64,000 nucleotides of DNA from Algimonas arctica (GCF_014652695.1 NZ_BMZH01000005.1:1-64000); one strand, 5' to 3'. Positions 34,173 to 44,145 are shown, numbered from the stretch's first letter. Made by a program: numbers and translations. The notes: a model not told the origin generated them from the letters alone.

Positions 34173-34200
34173 TTGAGGTGTGCGGAACGCGCGCTATATA
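34173..34200 (+). promoter_or_regulatory. Promoter of tRNA-Asn
   Basis: TTGAGG (34173-34178) and TATATA (34195-34200) are separated by 16 bases and lie 22 bases before the mature tRNA. The -10 box is the centre of a perfect 18-base palindrome GCGCGCTATATAGCGCGC (34189-34206), and the sequence after it is GC-rich, as in stringently controlled stable-RNA promoters. Confidence 0.65.
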
Positions 34201-34222
34201 GCGCGCCTACCCTGTGTGGTGA

Positions 34223-34298
34223 TCCGCAATAGCTCAGTTGGTAGAGCAGCTGACTGTTAATCAGCTTGTCGCAGGTTCGAGTCCTGCTTGCGGAGCCA
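34223..34298 (+). tRNA. tRNA-Asn (anticodon GTT)
   Basis: The acceptor stem is TCCGCAA/TTGCGGA (34223-34229 with 34288-34294). The D arm is AGCTCAGTTGGTAGAGCA, the anticodon arm CTGACTGTTAATCAG gives GTT, and the T arm has GGTTCGAGTCC. The discriminator is G and CCA is encoded. Length is 76 bases. The leader CCCTGTGTGG (34210-34219) is fully complementary to CCACACAGGG (34296-34305), which includes the CCA end. Confidence 0.98.
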
Positions 34299-34644
34299 CA
34301 CAGGGGCTATCAAACCCTTCCCTTACAACGATACTTCGGTAACACCTGATCTCAGGTCTTTGTTTCGGCTCACTTTACTGTGCTCCGGATTATAGGGATT
34401 CCGGATTAGAGGGCCCGCTGCGTGTATTCGTCATGCGTCTTGTAGACCGACCGACGCGCACCGCCGGCTATCCATCGACATGGCCTCTGATAGGCGGCGT
34501 AAGTGTGAGCGCCCTGCTCTATTCCAAGTTCGCCTTCGAATTCGGCAGGAGTTATCGCTTTATAGGTTCAGCGAGAGGGTCAAATTCGGTTTAAAACCCG
34601 GCTTATTAGCCTGATTGTCAATCACGGAGAAAACCCCAGACCAC
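34299..34644. other. 346-base gap without a confident gene
   Basis: The stretch between tRNA-Asn and tamB holds a near-perfect direct repeat, TCCGGATTATAGGG and TCCGGATTAGAGGG, 15 bases apart (about 34385-34413). On the minus strand, 34406-34567 is an open frame of 53 codons with protein-like composition (AITPAEFEGELGIEQGA) but without a start codon; it might be a gene relic near a tRNA. I see no terminator or promoter that I would defend. Confidence 0.4.
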
Positions 34645-37600
34645 TTAGTCGAAATCTTTTTTCCACTGCACAGTGAGGCGCTGACTTTCGTTTGGCACTG
34701 TTTCTGCTTCTAACGAAATATTCTCTCGAACTTGCCATTCAACCGCAACTCCGGGGCTACCTTCGGCCGCTGAGCGGATCTCCAGATAAACATTGTCTGA
34801 CAGGTATTTACCCGTCGTCAGTTGCGTTTGCCCCGTGTCGTTCTGACCAATTTCCAGCGTATCCAGTCCAATGGCATTCTCAAGTGTGCCAAACAAATCA
34901 AACCCGGACCCACCGGATAGTTGGCCGATCGCAGCGGCAAGTCGCGCTGTTTCAATGGCTGTAAGCTGTGTCGGGGACCGGCCAAATAGAATGCGCGACA
35001 AAACCTCGTCTTCAGGCAAATTAGGCTCGGACGTCAGTTTGATCTCAGGCCGTTCCAACGTACCCGTAATGGCGACGACGGCCGTCAACTCAGACGTTTG
35101 TCGAACGGCCTCTAAGGACAGGCGTGATTGCAAGATATTTTCGCGCAAGGTGACGACGCTTTCGCGAAATTCAAATCGCTTGCTGAGAAAATCAAACCGG
35201 CCGCGTTCAATCGACATTTGTCCTGTCACGACGGGTGCATCAAACGGACCTCGAATCGCAGCGTCTAAGTTCATCGCGGCATTCAGGCCCCGACCGCGCA
35301 CGTTAATCCGACCATCCGAGACAATGCGAACGTCAATTTCTGTCGCAGTTGAGGCAAAGCTTCGAGTTTCTTCCTCAGCCGTCTGTTCCCCAAAATCCAC
35401 CTCTAACGTCGGCAACCCGGGTTTCGGGAGGCGCGCGATATTGAGGTCGGCATCGGTCACGCGCAACATACCGCCCAACCGAAGCAACGCCGTCGTCCGC
35501 GATATATCGAGCGTTCCGCTCACTTCGGCTTGCCCTTCGCGGCGTGACATCACACGCAACTTCTCAGCTTTGATATCAACCGTCCCCGTCCCTTCGCCCA
35601 GACCCATGCGGCCAGACCCTTCCAACGTCCCACCATCGCGCCCCCGCGCCGATACGCGCGGCACGGTAATGGTTTGCCCCGATAGCTCTGCCAACACGGT
35701 AATATCGATCAACTCTAAGCCGAGTGCGCCCTGTTCAAACACACCGTCCGATAAGGCGATATGCCCCTGTAGACCGGTGCGCGTTGACGGCACGGTAAAC
35801 TGTATATCCGTCTCAATTTGTCCTGCGACATTGGTACGAGGCGGCAGAAAAATTTCGACAATCGGGCCAATTTCACCGCGAAGATCGGCACTACCGGACA
35901 AGGGAACTGCCGGCGGATAGAGAAGGAATGGCGCGCGAGGGAACGTGTCGACGGCCCCTGCAAGTCGGGCTTGTCCAGATAGACCGCCCTCTGTTGCCCC
36001 CAAAGATAAAGCGAGCTGCTCATTGGCCAAGCTTAAATTGATTGCGACTGTGATCGGCTCTGAATCACTAATTGGGCTGCGTAAATCGTCTAAACTGACC
36101 CGGGCTGTGCCTTCGATATGATCGGCGATAATGGCAAAGCGGCCTTGCCCAGAGATAGTCCCTTCCGTCGCTGGACGTCCGATGAGCCGAGCCAGCTTTG
36201 GGACAGACAGTCGCTCAAGCTTAAAGGAGAGCGTCCCAGCCTCGGTCGGGTCTAGCACCAGTGTGAACGCCCCGCCAAGTCCGGTCGCGTTGATTGCGGC
36301 GTCCCACCCCGTCTCTGCACGCTGCACGGACGCAGTCCCGGCTAATGCCAAATCGCTGATCGCGACATCAAAGTCCGTCTGGGACGCGAAGGCGCTATCG
36401 CTCAGGTCAACCAGTCCGTTGGCGCGCGCATTGAGGGGGCGCTCCAAATTTTCGATGATCGTCGTGCCCTCAGCGTCCACTTGATAAGTGACCGCTTCGC
36501 GCGGGCCTTGGGCGAGGATATGAACGGTCCCGTTTTGCAACGGCCCGGCTGTGACGCCGTTCAGGGTGGCATCTATATCAACTTTAGAATCGCTGATTAA
36601 AACATTCGCGGCCATAGATTCTGCCGGAATGAGATCGCTGGTTCCAGACAGCACAAGATCGGCATGAATGGACGCAATATCCGACCCTGTTCCCGATAGA
36701 CTTCCGGTGGCCTTAAAGGTCCCCAAAGAGCCGTCTAATGCGGTCACGTCCCAACCGCCATTGGCCAGACGAATGTCCGCTTGCGTTTGCACCCGCCCTT
36801 GCGCGCTGTCCCCCGCCAATATCCCCGAAAGCGCTATGACACCGTCCGAATACGTTCCCACGGCAGAGAGAGCAGCGTCCGCCACATTCAGAGCCCCGGA
36901 TTTCAACGTCGATGTGATGAGATTGGTTTCGAACGCCAGAGCGCGGGGCGGACCTGATAGATTGGCCGTTCCAGAGACATTATCAGCCGACACGGCGCCA
37001 AATTCATATTGATCAACCCGATATTGAATATCCGAGGACAGGCGCCCGCCTTGCCAACGCCCCGTGCCTGAGGCTGTCAGCCGCTCCGTCTTCGCTGTAA
37101 AACGCGGCACGACAATCCGGCCTTGCTCGAACTGCACACGCGCCGTGTAAGTGAGGCCGCCGACGACCAATGGCTCTGCGGCGTTCGGAATGTTTGCAAT
37201 GTTCTGAGCCTGTCCAGACAGCTCAGCGACAGGGCCCTTGGCCGTCTGTTTAACAGTCGCCCGGCCCGTCAGTGTCGCGCTGGGGCCGTCTCTGAACAGG
37301 GCCGTATTCATGTCATAACGCCCGGTAAAATCAGCCGTTTTGCTGGCGCCGTAACCGATTTTCCCTTGCCCGCGCACGGCGAGTCCGGGCAAATTTATAT
37401 CCGCTTGCGTCAGAGCTAAGGTACGGCCCGACAGATTTACCGTCCCCTTCGCCACTAATTTCGCGCCGCTGACGCTGGTCATCGCCGATTGCGATGCGTG
37501 TCCACGTAGAGCGGTATCAAACCCAAGAACCCCATCAGAAAAACTTAAAATGATCGGCCCCGTCAGTCGGTCAACGTGGTAATTTTGATAATGAAGGGTC

Positions 37601-38700
37601 GTGCCTTCTATCGTCCCATCAAATTCATAAACTTCGCCGATCACTCCACGACCTTCGGCAATGATCCGTCCGATGGCTATGCCGTCCAATTCTAACGGCT
37701 GAAGCGGATCAGCTGCATTTAACATCACACGGTCCAGCACGATGGTATCGCCCCGGCGCTCGCCTGTGGCCTCTAAAATAAGGCGCGGGGAACGCAGCGT
37801 CAGGCTCGCTCGCGCGCCTTGGTCAAGCGGCAGCACCGCATCAATGTGTGTTGTGCCGCCCAGATACGGGGCGATACGCTCTAACGGGGGTAATCGGGAC
37901 GGCTCGATTGACCCGACGACAGAGGCAGATGACTGGCCGCGCTCAATCGTCAGATTGGCAAAATCAATCCCGTCAATTTTAGCGCTGACTGTCGTCTGCT
38001 GCGATTGGGTTGATACATCCGCGGTCACACGTTGACCCGGCTCTAAGCGGAGCAACCCCGCCAGCAACCCGCCCGGCGCGCCTTCGATATGGGCGTCTCC
38101 GCTCAAAACCAATAAACGCGACCAGATCAAATTCGTCGCAACTATATCGCCTTTATCTGAGGTCGCAGAGATCACAGCGCCTCCGCCGTCGGGGTCATGG
38201 AGAAAATTGCCCGACGCGGACAGGTTGATCGCCTGCCCAAAGAGTATTTCCGCGACGCTGACATCCGGCAGGTCGATGCCTTTTATAACAAAATTTGTGA
38301 TGGCGGGGTCGCCACCAGACTCACCGCGCACCAATATCGGGCGCTGCAAAACATCAAGTTCCCCGACGCGAACGCTATCAATATTTAACGTTTTGGACAG
38401 CAGCGCCCGCGGCCCCCAATCCACACGCACGTCACGCGCGACAAGCCAGGGTCCGTCCCGGCCCTTTAGGGTGATACGATCAATTCCGAAGCTGCCCAAG
38501 ACCGAGCCAGTTAAACCCTCGAGTTCAACCGTCTGCCCAACAATTTCCATGCCCTCAATACGGGATTCGACGAAATTTCTGCCCGGTCCGCTTTGCAGCA
38601 AAAGCATGAGCGTAAGCACGGCGATGATCAGACCGGCGAACACACCTAGCAAGGTCAAACCAATCCGCTTCGGCCACTTGTTTGTCACACGATCCGACAT
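34645..38700 (-). CDS. tamB: TamB, inner-membrane-anchored translocation and assembly module
   Basis: The product is about 1,351 residues from ATG 38700, which overlaps the tamA stop by one base; a TTG one codon earlier is less likely. One N-terminal membrane helix (LTLLGVFAGLIIAVLTLMLL) is followed by a very long series of beta-strand repeats typical of the beta-taco lipid-transfer groove. The C-terminal DUF490 domain has LARLAAAIGQLSGG, DTLEIGQNDTG, TGKYLSDNVYLEIR and ends RLTVQWKKDFD. TamB spans the periplasm and works with TamA in outer-membrane protein insertion or phospholipid transport. Length and order (tamA then tamB) are normal. Confidence 0.95.
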   Translation of the reverse strand: MSDRVTNKWPKRIGLTLLGVFAGLIIAVLTLMLLLQSGPGRNFVESRIEGMEIVGQTVELEGLTGSVLGSFGIDRITLKGRDGPWLVARDVRVDWGPRALLSKTLNIDSVRVGELDVLQRPILVRGESGGDPAITNFVIKGIDLPDVSVAEILFGQAINLSASGNFLHDPDGGGAVISATSDKGDIVATNLIWSRLLVLSGDAHIEGAPGGLLAGLLRLEPGQRVTADVSTQSQQTTVSAKIDGIDFANLTIERGQSSASVVGSIEPSRLPPLERIAPYLGGTTHIDAVLPLDQGARASLTLRSPRLILEATGERRGDTIVLDRVMLNAADPLQPLELDGIAIGRIIAEGRGVIGEVYEFDGTIEGTTLHYQNYHVDRLTGPIILSFSDGVLGFDTALRGHASQSAMTSVSGAKLVAKGTVNLSGRTLALTQADINLPGLAVRGQGKIGYGASKTADFTGRYDMNTALFRDGPSATLTGRATVKQTAKGPVAELSGQAQNIANIPNAAEPLVVGGLTYTARVQFEQGRIVVPRFTAKTERLTASGTGRWQGGRLSSDIQYRVDQYEFGAVSADNVSGTANLSGPPRALAFETNLITSTLKSGALNVADAALSAVGTYSDGVIALSGILAGDSAQGRVQTQADIRLANGGWDVTALDGSLGTFKATGSLSGTGSDIASIHADLVLSGTSDLIPAESMAANVLISDSKVDIDATLNGVTAGPLQNGTVHILAQGPREAVTYQVDAEGTTIIENLERPLNARANGLVDLSDSAFASQTDFDVAISDLALAGTASVQRAETGWDAAINATGLGGAFTLVLDPTEAGTLSFKLERLSVPKLARLIGRPATEGTISGQGRFAIIADHIEGTARVSLDDLRSPISDSEPITVAINLSLANEQLALSLGATEGGLSGQARLAGAVDTFPRAPFLLYPPAVPLSGSADLRGEIGPIVEIFLPPRTNVAGQIETDIQFTVPSTRTGLQGHIALSDGVFEQGALGLELIDITVLAELSGQTITVPRVSARGRDGGTLEGSGRMGLGEGTGTVDIKAEKLRVMSRREGQAEVSGTLDISRTTALLRLGGMLRVTDADLNIARLPKPGLPTLEVDFGEQTAEEETRSFASTATEIDVRIVSDGRINVRGRGLNAAMNLDAAIRGPFDAPVVTGQMSIERGRFDFLSKRFEFRESVVTLRENILQSRLSLEAVRQTSELTAVVAITGTLERPEIKLTSEPNLPEDEVLSRILFGRSPTQLTAIETARLAAAIGQLSGGSGFDLFGTLENAIGLDTLEIGQNDTGQTQLTTGKYLSDNVYLEIRSAAEGSPGVAVEWQVRENISLEAETVPNESQRLTVQWKKDFD

Positions 38701-40472
38701 CAAAATGCCTGCCCAATTGAGATGTAAACTTGAACCGACTCGTCTCTGTCTGACGGGTTGAGGGGCGTCGCGATATCGAAGCGAAGCGGTCCCGCGGGAG
38801 TCATATAGCGAAGACCCACACCGGCCCCGAGCCGGAAATTATCCAAGGCAGGATATTCCGTATTGGAAACATTACCCGCGTCAAGAAAGCCAACAACGCC
38901 GATTGTATCCGTAATGCGCGCGCGACCTTCGATACTCGCCTCCGTAAGGCTCCGCCCACCCAGGGGCACATCATCATCGTCAAACGGGCCGATCCCTTGG
39001 AATGCATAGCCACGGACCGAACCGCCGCCGCCGGAATAAAACCGATCTTCACCCGGTACATTATCGACCGTCGCTCCGACCAAAGTCCCCAGCCGCAACC
39101 GCGCGGCCGCAACATATCGACTATCTGATGTGAGCGGAAGGTATACGCGACCCTGCACCTGCGCCCGAATATAGGGCACATCTGGCCCGTCGGGGGAAAA
39201 AGAATAGGTTGGTTTCAATCGACCCTCTGCGCGCCACCCCTTACGCGGATCGAGGAGCGAGTCAGACCGATCAATGAGCACCGATCCATTCAAATTTAAG
39301 ACTTGGAAATCACGACGATCACTTTCACCCGACTGCCGGATATAACGGGCCTCAGCCCCATAACTATATTGAAATTGAGGGCCTTTGATAATTTCCAGCC
39401 CCACGCCGATCTTACCGGTCTGTTGATCGAACGCATCCGTATTTTCGTCTGCGACTGACCCAAAGAGGCTTAGCCCTTTGCCATATCCCAGCTCGTTCGG
39501 ACGGCGCCATACCAGATCAAGACCATATTCGCGTTCCGCCGCACGGGCCGTCGCAACAAGCAAATCCCCCCGCCGCGTCAAATTTCGACGGAGTAGCTCT
39601 GCGTCGACCCCAAACCCCTCAGACGTGTCATACCCTGCGCCCAGTGTGATCGTATTCCGTTTACGTTCTTCAAGCCGCAATTCAACGTTTCGCGTTTCCG
39701 TTCCTTCCGCGTCAACGGCGAGAGGCTCATCGCTCAGTTTCGCAATCGACGTTTTGAACAACCGTGTTTCGGACAGACGAGAGTTATAAAGCGCTAGCTG
39801 CGCCGGATCATATAGCGTGCCTTCTTCCGTCGGGTCGATCCGTTTGAGATAACTCTCTCGGGTGCGGATATTGTCCGGGTATACCGTGTCGCCAAATCTG
39901 ACACGCGGCCCTGCGCTCACAGAATAGCGCACGCTAATCGTCTTACCCTCTTTATCGCCAATGATTTCGCGCCCTGTCGCTTGCGCATAAGGATAGCCGA
40001 GGTTTCTTAGCTTCGCCCCAATTTGGCGCTCTTGATCCAGAACTTGAGCTGCAACCGCGGGCATCCCGGGTTGGAGACTGATCGCGGCGTTGGCCTGCTC
40101 CTGATCCTCCACACGCGGCGGCGGGCCATCATAGCGGATGATTAGGCGTCGCACAGCAAAGAGCACCCCCGGATCAACTGTCACTTCAGCGCGGGCCAAG
40201 TCACCTTCACCAACGACCGAAACCGTCACCATAGGGTCAAAATAACCGTAGGCATTCAACACACCTTCGACGATTTTTTTGGCGCGGCGGCCTTGCCGTC
40301 TGGCATGCAAGGGCCCGTCTGCTGCCGGTTCATCGGGCAGACGTTCCGCGACCTGGTCTTGGACCTCGTCCGTCACAGATTTCGCGTAAACAACCTTGAC
40401 CGGATCGGCATAGGCTGACGTTGCCCCAAGAGCTAAGATCGCAATCGAAAGGGTTGTCAAAATTAGTCGCAT
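38700..40472 (-). CDS. tamA: TamA, Omp85-family outer-membrane protein
   Basis: The product has 590 residues starting at ATG 40472, where a signal peptide begins (RLILTTLSIAILALGATSAYA). POTRA domains occupy about residues 25-275; the barrel follows, with the Omp85 hallmarks GGGGSVRGYAFQGIGP (VRGY motif) and GGRSLTEASIEGRARI. The C-terminus GPLRFDIATPLNP...VQVYISIGQAF ends in Phe as outer-membrane barrels do. It partners TamB, whose start overlaps its stop. An alternative TTG start at 40496 would add eight residues. Confidence 0.93.
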   Translation of the reverse strand: MRLILTTLSIAILALGATSAYADPVKVVYAKSVTDEVQDQVAERLPDEPAADGPLHARRQGRRAKKIVEGVLNAYGYFDPMVTVSVVGEGDLARAEVTVDPGVLFAVRRLIIRYDGPPPRVEDQEQANAAISLQPGMPAVAAQVLDQERQIGAKLRNLGYPYAQATGREIIGDKEGKTISVRYSVSAGPRVRFGDTVYPDNIRTRESYLKRIDPTEEGTLYDPAQLALYNSRLSETRLFKTSIAKLSDEPLAVDAEGTETRNVELRLEERKRNTITLGAGYDTSEGFGVDAELLRRNLTRRGDLLVATARAAEREYGLDLVWRRPNELGYGKGLSLFGSVADENTDAFDQQTGKIGVGLEIIKGPQFQYSYGAEARYIRQSGESDRRDFQVLNLNGSVLIDRSDSLLDPRKGWRAEGRLKPTYSFSPDGPDVPYIRAQVQGRVYLPLTSDSRYVAAARLRLGTLVGATVDNVPGEDRFYSGGGGSVRGYAFQGIGPFDDDDVPLGGRSLTEASIEGRARITDTIGVVGFLDAGNVSNTEYPALDNFRLGAGVGLRYMTPAGPLRFDIATPLNPSDRDESVQVYISIGQAF

Positions 40473-40572
40473 TTGGACGTTCGTAACGCTCTCCAATAAC
40501 GATACAAATGCTTTACGCGGTAACTCGTTCCAAAGTGTAGACAGCCGTAGTCTGTCGGGTCATGAACCATAG

Positions 40573-42009
40573 ATGGGGAAGAACCAAACAAGCGTCACAA
40601 ACCGGATCAGTTACGGAGTCGGACATGGTCTGATTAGTGCGAAGAATATGCTCTTCCACTTCTTCTTTTTATTCTATTTCGCCAATGTTTTAGGCTTGCC
40701 AGAATGGCAGGTCATGGCCGCGACCTTCTTGGCGTTGATGATCGATGCATTTTCCGATCCGGTCATGGGGCAAATTAGCGACAATACCCGGTCTAAACGC
40801 TGGGGTCGGCGGCATGGCTGGATCCTGATGTCCAGTATTCCAACCGCGATTGCATTGACACTGCTGTTCAGCCCGCCGGACGGCATGAGCAACACGATGC
40901 TGTTCTTCTGGATGGCGACATTCATGATCGCAACGCGCGTTTTCATTACTGGCTATACGGTCCCTTATTTCGCCCTCGCCGCCGATATGAGCAATAATTA
41001 TGACGAACGCACGTCCATCGTCGGAACCCGGACAATTTTCGAAAACATCTTCAATCTGTTGGTTTTTATTCTCGGCTTTATGATCTTTCTGCCTGACCGC
41101 GAGGGTCTCGAAGATGGCATGTTATATGAACCCGGATATGCGCCCATGGCGATGACACTCGGCGGGATCGCGATTGTCGCGGCCTTGCTCATGACCCTCG
41201 GGACACGCAATCAAATTGCCGCAACGCAACCACGAAATTGGGAACCCGGCCTGCCGTGGCATCACGCCTTTCGCGAAATCGCCAAAGCGTTTCAGTTTCC
41301 AGAATTTCGGACCTTAACCCTCGGATTTTCCGTCCTCGTCACGCTTTATTCCGCGATCAGCCAGCTGACGCTGTTTGTCGGCGTTTACGTGTGGCATTTT
41401 GATCAGGTGCAAAAGCTGATCGCGTCACTGGTTCCGTTTCTCGTTATTGTTCCTGCGGCAGTATTTGCGGGATGGCTCTCTCGGCGTCGCGATAAGCGGT
41501 TGGCTGCGATGTGGTTGACGTGGACATTTGGCTTGGCTTTTTCGCTCCCGTTTGCGCTTTATCTATTTGGTCTGACACCGCCGGCTGGATCTACCGCGCT
41601 CCTCGTGCTCGTTGCCGTGAGTAGCGGGTTTGGCTATGCGGGCATGGTCGGATCCTTGATCCTGTCTTATTCCATGATGGCCGATGTTTCCGACTTGGTG
41701 ACTTTGGAAACAGGGCGCAAACGCGAAGCGCTCCTGTTCGCGGCTTTTACCTTCGCTAATAAATTGGCCTTTGCTGCTGGACTGGTGCTGGCGACGATTG
41801 GGCTTACCCTCATTGACCTGCCCGAAGCCGCCTTACCGAGCGAAGTCGGAATAGAGGCAACGCGGACGCTCGCGATCTATTCTATTGCCATTAATCTGGG
41901 ACTCGCGGCCCTCGCTTGGTCGGCCTATCGCCGCTATTCTATGACACGTGCACGGCAAGTTGCGCTGCAAGAGCAACTTCGGGAGGCCCGCCCAGAATCT
42001 GACGACTGA
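40573..42009 (+). CDS. GPH-family (glycoside/pentoside/hexuronide:cation) symporter
   Basis: The 478-residue product has 12 membrane helices. The N-terminal SYGVGHGLISAKNMLFHFFF and the loop DAFSDPVMGQISDNTRSKRW, followed by GRRHGWI, are the MelB/GPH signature. The second half repeats the fold. It would bring in a sugar or related solute with a cation; the substrate is not identifiable. It is divergent from tamA and followed at 93 bases by an unrelated glycosyltransferase gene. Confidence 0.88.
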   Translation: MGKNQTSVTNRISYGVGHGLISAKNMLFHFFFLFYFANVLGLPEWQVMAATFLALMIDAFSDPVMGQISDNTRSKRWGRRHGWILMSSIPTAIALTLLFSPPDGMSNTMLFFWMATFMIATRVFITGYTVPYFALAADMSNNYDERTSIVGTRTIFENIFNLLVFILGFMIFLPDREGLEDGMLYEPGYAPMAMTLGGIAIVAALLMTLGTRNQIAATQPRNWEPGLPWHHAFREIAKAFQFPEFRTLTLGFSVLVTLYSAISQLTLFVGVYVWHFDQVQKLIASLVPFLVIVPAAVFAGWLSRRRDKRLAAMWLTWTFGLAFSLPFALYLFGLTPPAGSTALLVLVAVSSGFGYAGMVGSLILSYSMMADVSDLVTLETGRKREALLFAAFTFANKLAFAAGLVLATIGLTLIDLPEAALPSEVGIEATRTLAIYSIAINLGLAALAWSAYRRYSMTRARQVALQEQLREARPESDD

Positions 42010-42102
42010 TTGACCTAAAAATTTAAGCTTTTCGCGTAGGAAATCTGCTGCGTGCGCGTTTGATACAAAAGCCCTCTTATTATTTGGTCAAAAGAGAACG
42101 AC

Positions 42103-43128
42103 GTGGAAAAAATCGACACTTTAGATTTTCGGAAAAACGAAGCTGTCAGCGTCGTGATTCCAACCTTTCAGAGGTCACTCGGACTGTCCAACGCGATTAA
42201 AAGCCTGTGCACCCAACGTATTGCCGCAGATTTGGTGCAGATCATTGTCGTCGACAATAATCCGACGCCACAAGAACGCCGTCTCATCGAGTCCCTTTCC
42301 AGCCTTTTCAAAAACCCTATCACCTATGTCCATGTCTCTGACGCCGGACTGTCAAATGCCCGCAACGCGGCCATGGCTGTCGTAGAGACACGGTTCGTCG
42401 CATTTTTAGATGATGATATGCTTGCCTCCCCTGAATGGCTGGCCGAACTTTTGGCCACGTCGCGAAAATATGACGCCGGAATTGTCTTCGGCCCAACTGT
42501 TGCGATTATGCCCAATCCAGACGACGTCCGTAATCCTTACATGCAACCTCTATTCTCGCGGCTCCTTGACAAGAATGACGAAGGACTTGTGGAAACGACA
42601 TTGGGCGCAGGCGGTTGTTTGTTAGATCTTGACCATTGCAATATGCCGTCGCCCCCATTCGATATTGATCTGAATAAGCGCGGGGGTGAAGATGATATCT
42701 TGTTCGATTATCTACGACTGCATGGCACACGCGTAGCTTGGACACCGACGGCCACCTGTCAAGAAATTGTGCCTGAACGCCGGACACAGGCCAGCTACAT
42801 TCGGTCGCGGAACTTTGGTTTCGGCCAAGGGCCGACCCGCATTCATGCCAGCCGTGGCCTATCCGGCGTGCCCGGCATTCTTTATTTTATGATGACAGGC
42901 AGTATTCAAACCGTTGTCTACGGGCTCGCCTATGCGCTCACAGCGAGTCTACGAAAGCCCGCATCGGTAAAATATCTAGCTTTGGCGTCACGGGGCTTGG
43001 GCAAAATATTTTGGGGCGAGCGGTTCAGTCTTGAACTATATGGCAAAATCGATCCGAAACCCTCGGCTACCTCAGAGCAACAACTCAGCAAGACGCGCTC
43101 GGTGGAAAGCCGCATCCCCGAACTGTGA
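42103..43128 (+). CDS. Family 2 glycosyltransferase, paralogue of the one at 15404
   Basis: The product has 341 residues from GTG 42103. Motifs follow the same order as in the enzyme at 15404: VSVVIPTFQRSLGLSNAIKS, DAGLSNARNAAM, AFLDDDML, PLFSRLLD, TTLGAGGCLLDL, GGEDDILF, FGFGQGPTR and ALASRGLGKIFWGERFSLELYG. It probably belongs to the same polysaccharide pathway although 26 kb away. The last 57 bases overlap the convergent acyl-CoA dehydrogenase gene, and the encoded tail (PKPSATSEQQLSKTRSVES) is absent from the paralogue, so a read-through extension of the original stop is likely. Confidence 0.87.
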   Translation: MEKIDTLDFRKNEAVSVVIPTFQRSLGLSNAIKSLCTQRIAADLVQIIVVDNNPTPQERRLIESLSSLFKNPITYVHVSDAGLSNARNAAMAVVETRFVAFLDDDMLASPEWLAELLATSRKYDAGIVFGPTVAIMPNPDDVRNPYMQPLFSRLLDKNDEGLVETTLGAGGCLLDLDHCNMPSPPFDIDLNKRGGEDDILFDYLRLHGTRVAWTPTATCQEIVPERRTQASYIRSRNFGFGQGPTRIHASRGLSGVPGILYFMMTGSIQTVVYGLAYALTASLRKPASVKYLALASRGLGKIFWGERFSLELYGKIDPKPSATSEQQLSKTRSVESRIPEL

Positions 43129-44145
43129 GGCCGCAAACATCGCTTTCCGGCGATAGAGCTGCGCGTCACAATCATAGGTGAACCCAAAGCCGCCATGAAA
43201 TTGAATAGACCGGTCTGCCGCAAAGGACAGTGCGCCTTCCGCCTTGGCATTGGCCATACGCACCGCAATTTCACCCTCCCCCTGTTTTTCGCAATGGGTC
43301 GCCGCCGCATACAACAGAGAGCGCGCGCCTTCTGCATCAACGAACGCATCAACAGTGGGGTGCTTTAGGGCTTGGAACGCCCCGATTACCTTGCCGAATT
43401 GCTTGCGCGTTTTGAGATAGTCGACTGTGTAGTCAATACAGGCCATTGCGGCGCCGGAAAGCTCGGCTGCTTGTAACAGGTTCGCCACCAGCTCAATCCG
43501 CTCTAACGCAGTGACCGCGTCTTTTGCGGGCATCAGGTCTGATTCCGTGACATCCGGAACCTCGAACGTATAGCTCCGTTTCATCTCGTCGATGATCGTT
43601 TCGCGCCGCGCGGTAATACGGTCGCGTGGGATCAGTGCTAAGCGCGTTTGCCCCTCAAATTTCACGGTCGTGACGATGAGCTCAGACGCATCCAAGTCCA
43701 TAACGAACGTCTTCGTCTGGCCTTCGACAGCATTCAAATCCCACGCCCCCGTCGGTTCAAATAGTGCCACTGTTGCGACAGTGCCGGACGCCAACTTCGG
43801 CAACCAAAGCGCCGTCTGGGCGTCTGATCCGCCTGCTAAGATCGCTTGCGCCGCTAATGTGGTGGAGACGAACGGCGAATGCATGAGATGTTTGCCCATG
43901 GCTTCTACAACGGGAACCAAATCAGCCAGCTCGAGCCCAAGACCTTCATAGTCCTCTGGAATGGCTATTCCGAGCCAGCCGAGCGCCGCCATTTCCGCCC
44001 AGACGGCCGCATCAAACCCATGATCGTCGGTTAAGAGTGACCGCACTTTTGCAATCGGGCTTTTATCAGCGCAGAAGCGCATCGCTTGATCGCGCAACTC
44101 CGCTTGCATGTCAGTCAGGGCAATTTTTGCGAGATGTTGGGTCAT
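43072..44145 (-). CDS. Acyl-CoA dehydrogenase, short subunit without the Gly-Thr-Ser-Gln motif
   Basis: The product has 357 residues. The flavoprotein fold is recognisable from AALGWLGIAIPEDYEGLGLE, YTVDYLKTRKQFGKVIGAFQ and FHGGFGFTYDCDAQLYRRK. It lacks the C-terminal GTSQIQ segment found in its partner at 44157, and the middle beta-domain is short. In steroid and related catabolism, paired dehydrogenases of this unequal type (FadE28/FadE29-like) form alpha2beta2 tetramers in which only one subunit carries the catalytic glutamate. The gene follows its partner after 11 bases. It ends the operon and overlaps a convergent glycosyltransferase gene. Confidence 0.9.
   Translation of the reverse strand: MTQHLAKIALTDMQAELRDQAMRFCADKSPIAKVRSLLTDDHGFDAAVWAEMAALGWLGIAIPEDYEGLGLELADLVPVVEAMGKHLMHSPFVSTTLAAQAILAGGSDAQTALWLPKLASGTVATVALFEPTGAWDLNAVEGQTKTFVMDLDASELIVTTVKFEGQTRLALIPRDRITARRETIIDEMKRSYTFEVPDVTESDLMPAKDAVTALERIELVANLLQAAELSGAAMACIDYTVDYLKTRKQFGKVIGAFQALKHPTVDAFVDAEGARSLLYAAATHCEKQGEGEIAVRMANAKAEGALSFAADRSIQFHGGFGFTYDCDAQLYRRKAMFAASQFGDAAFHRARLAELLL

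Noticed and set aside
34871-35920. A 349-codon open frame on the plus strand
   Set aside because: It is antisense to tamB, its protein is rich in Ser, Arg and Pro as expected from a shadow frame, and it has no recognisable domain.
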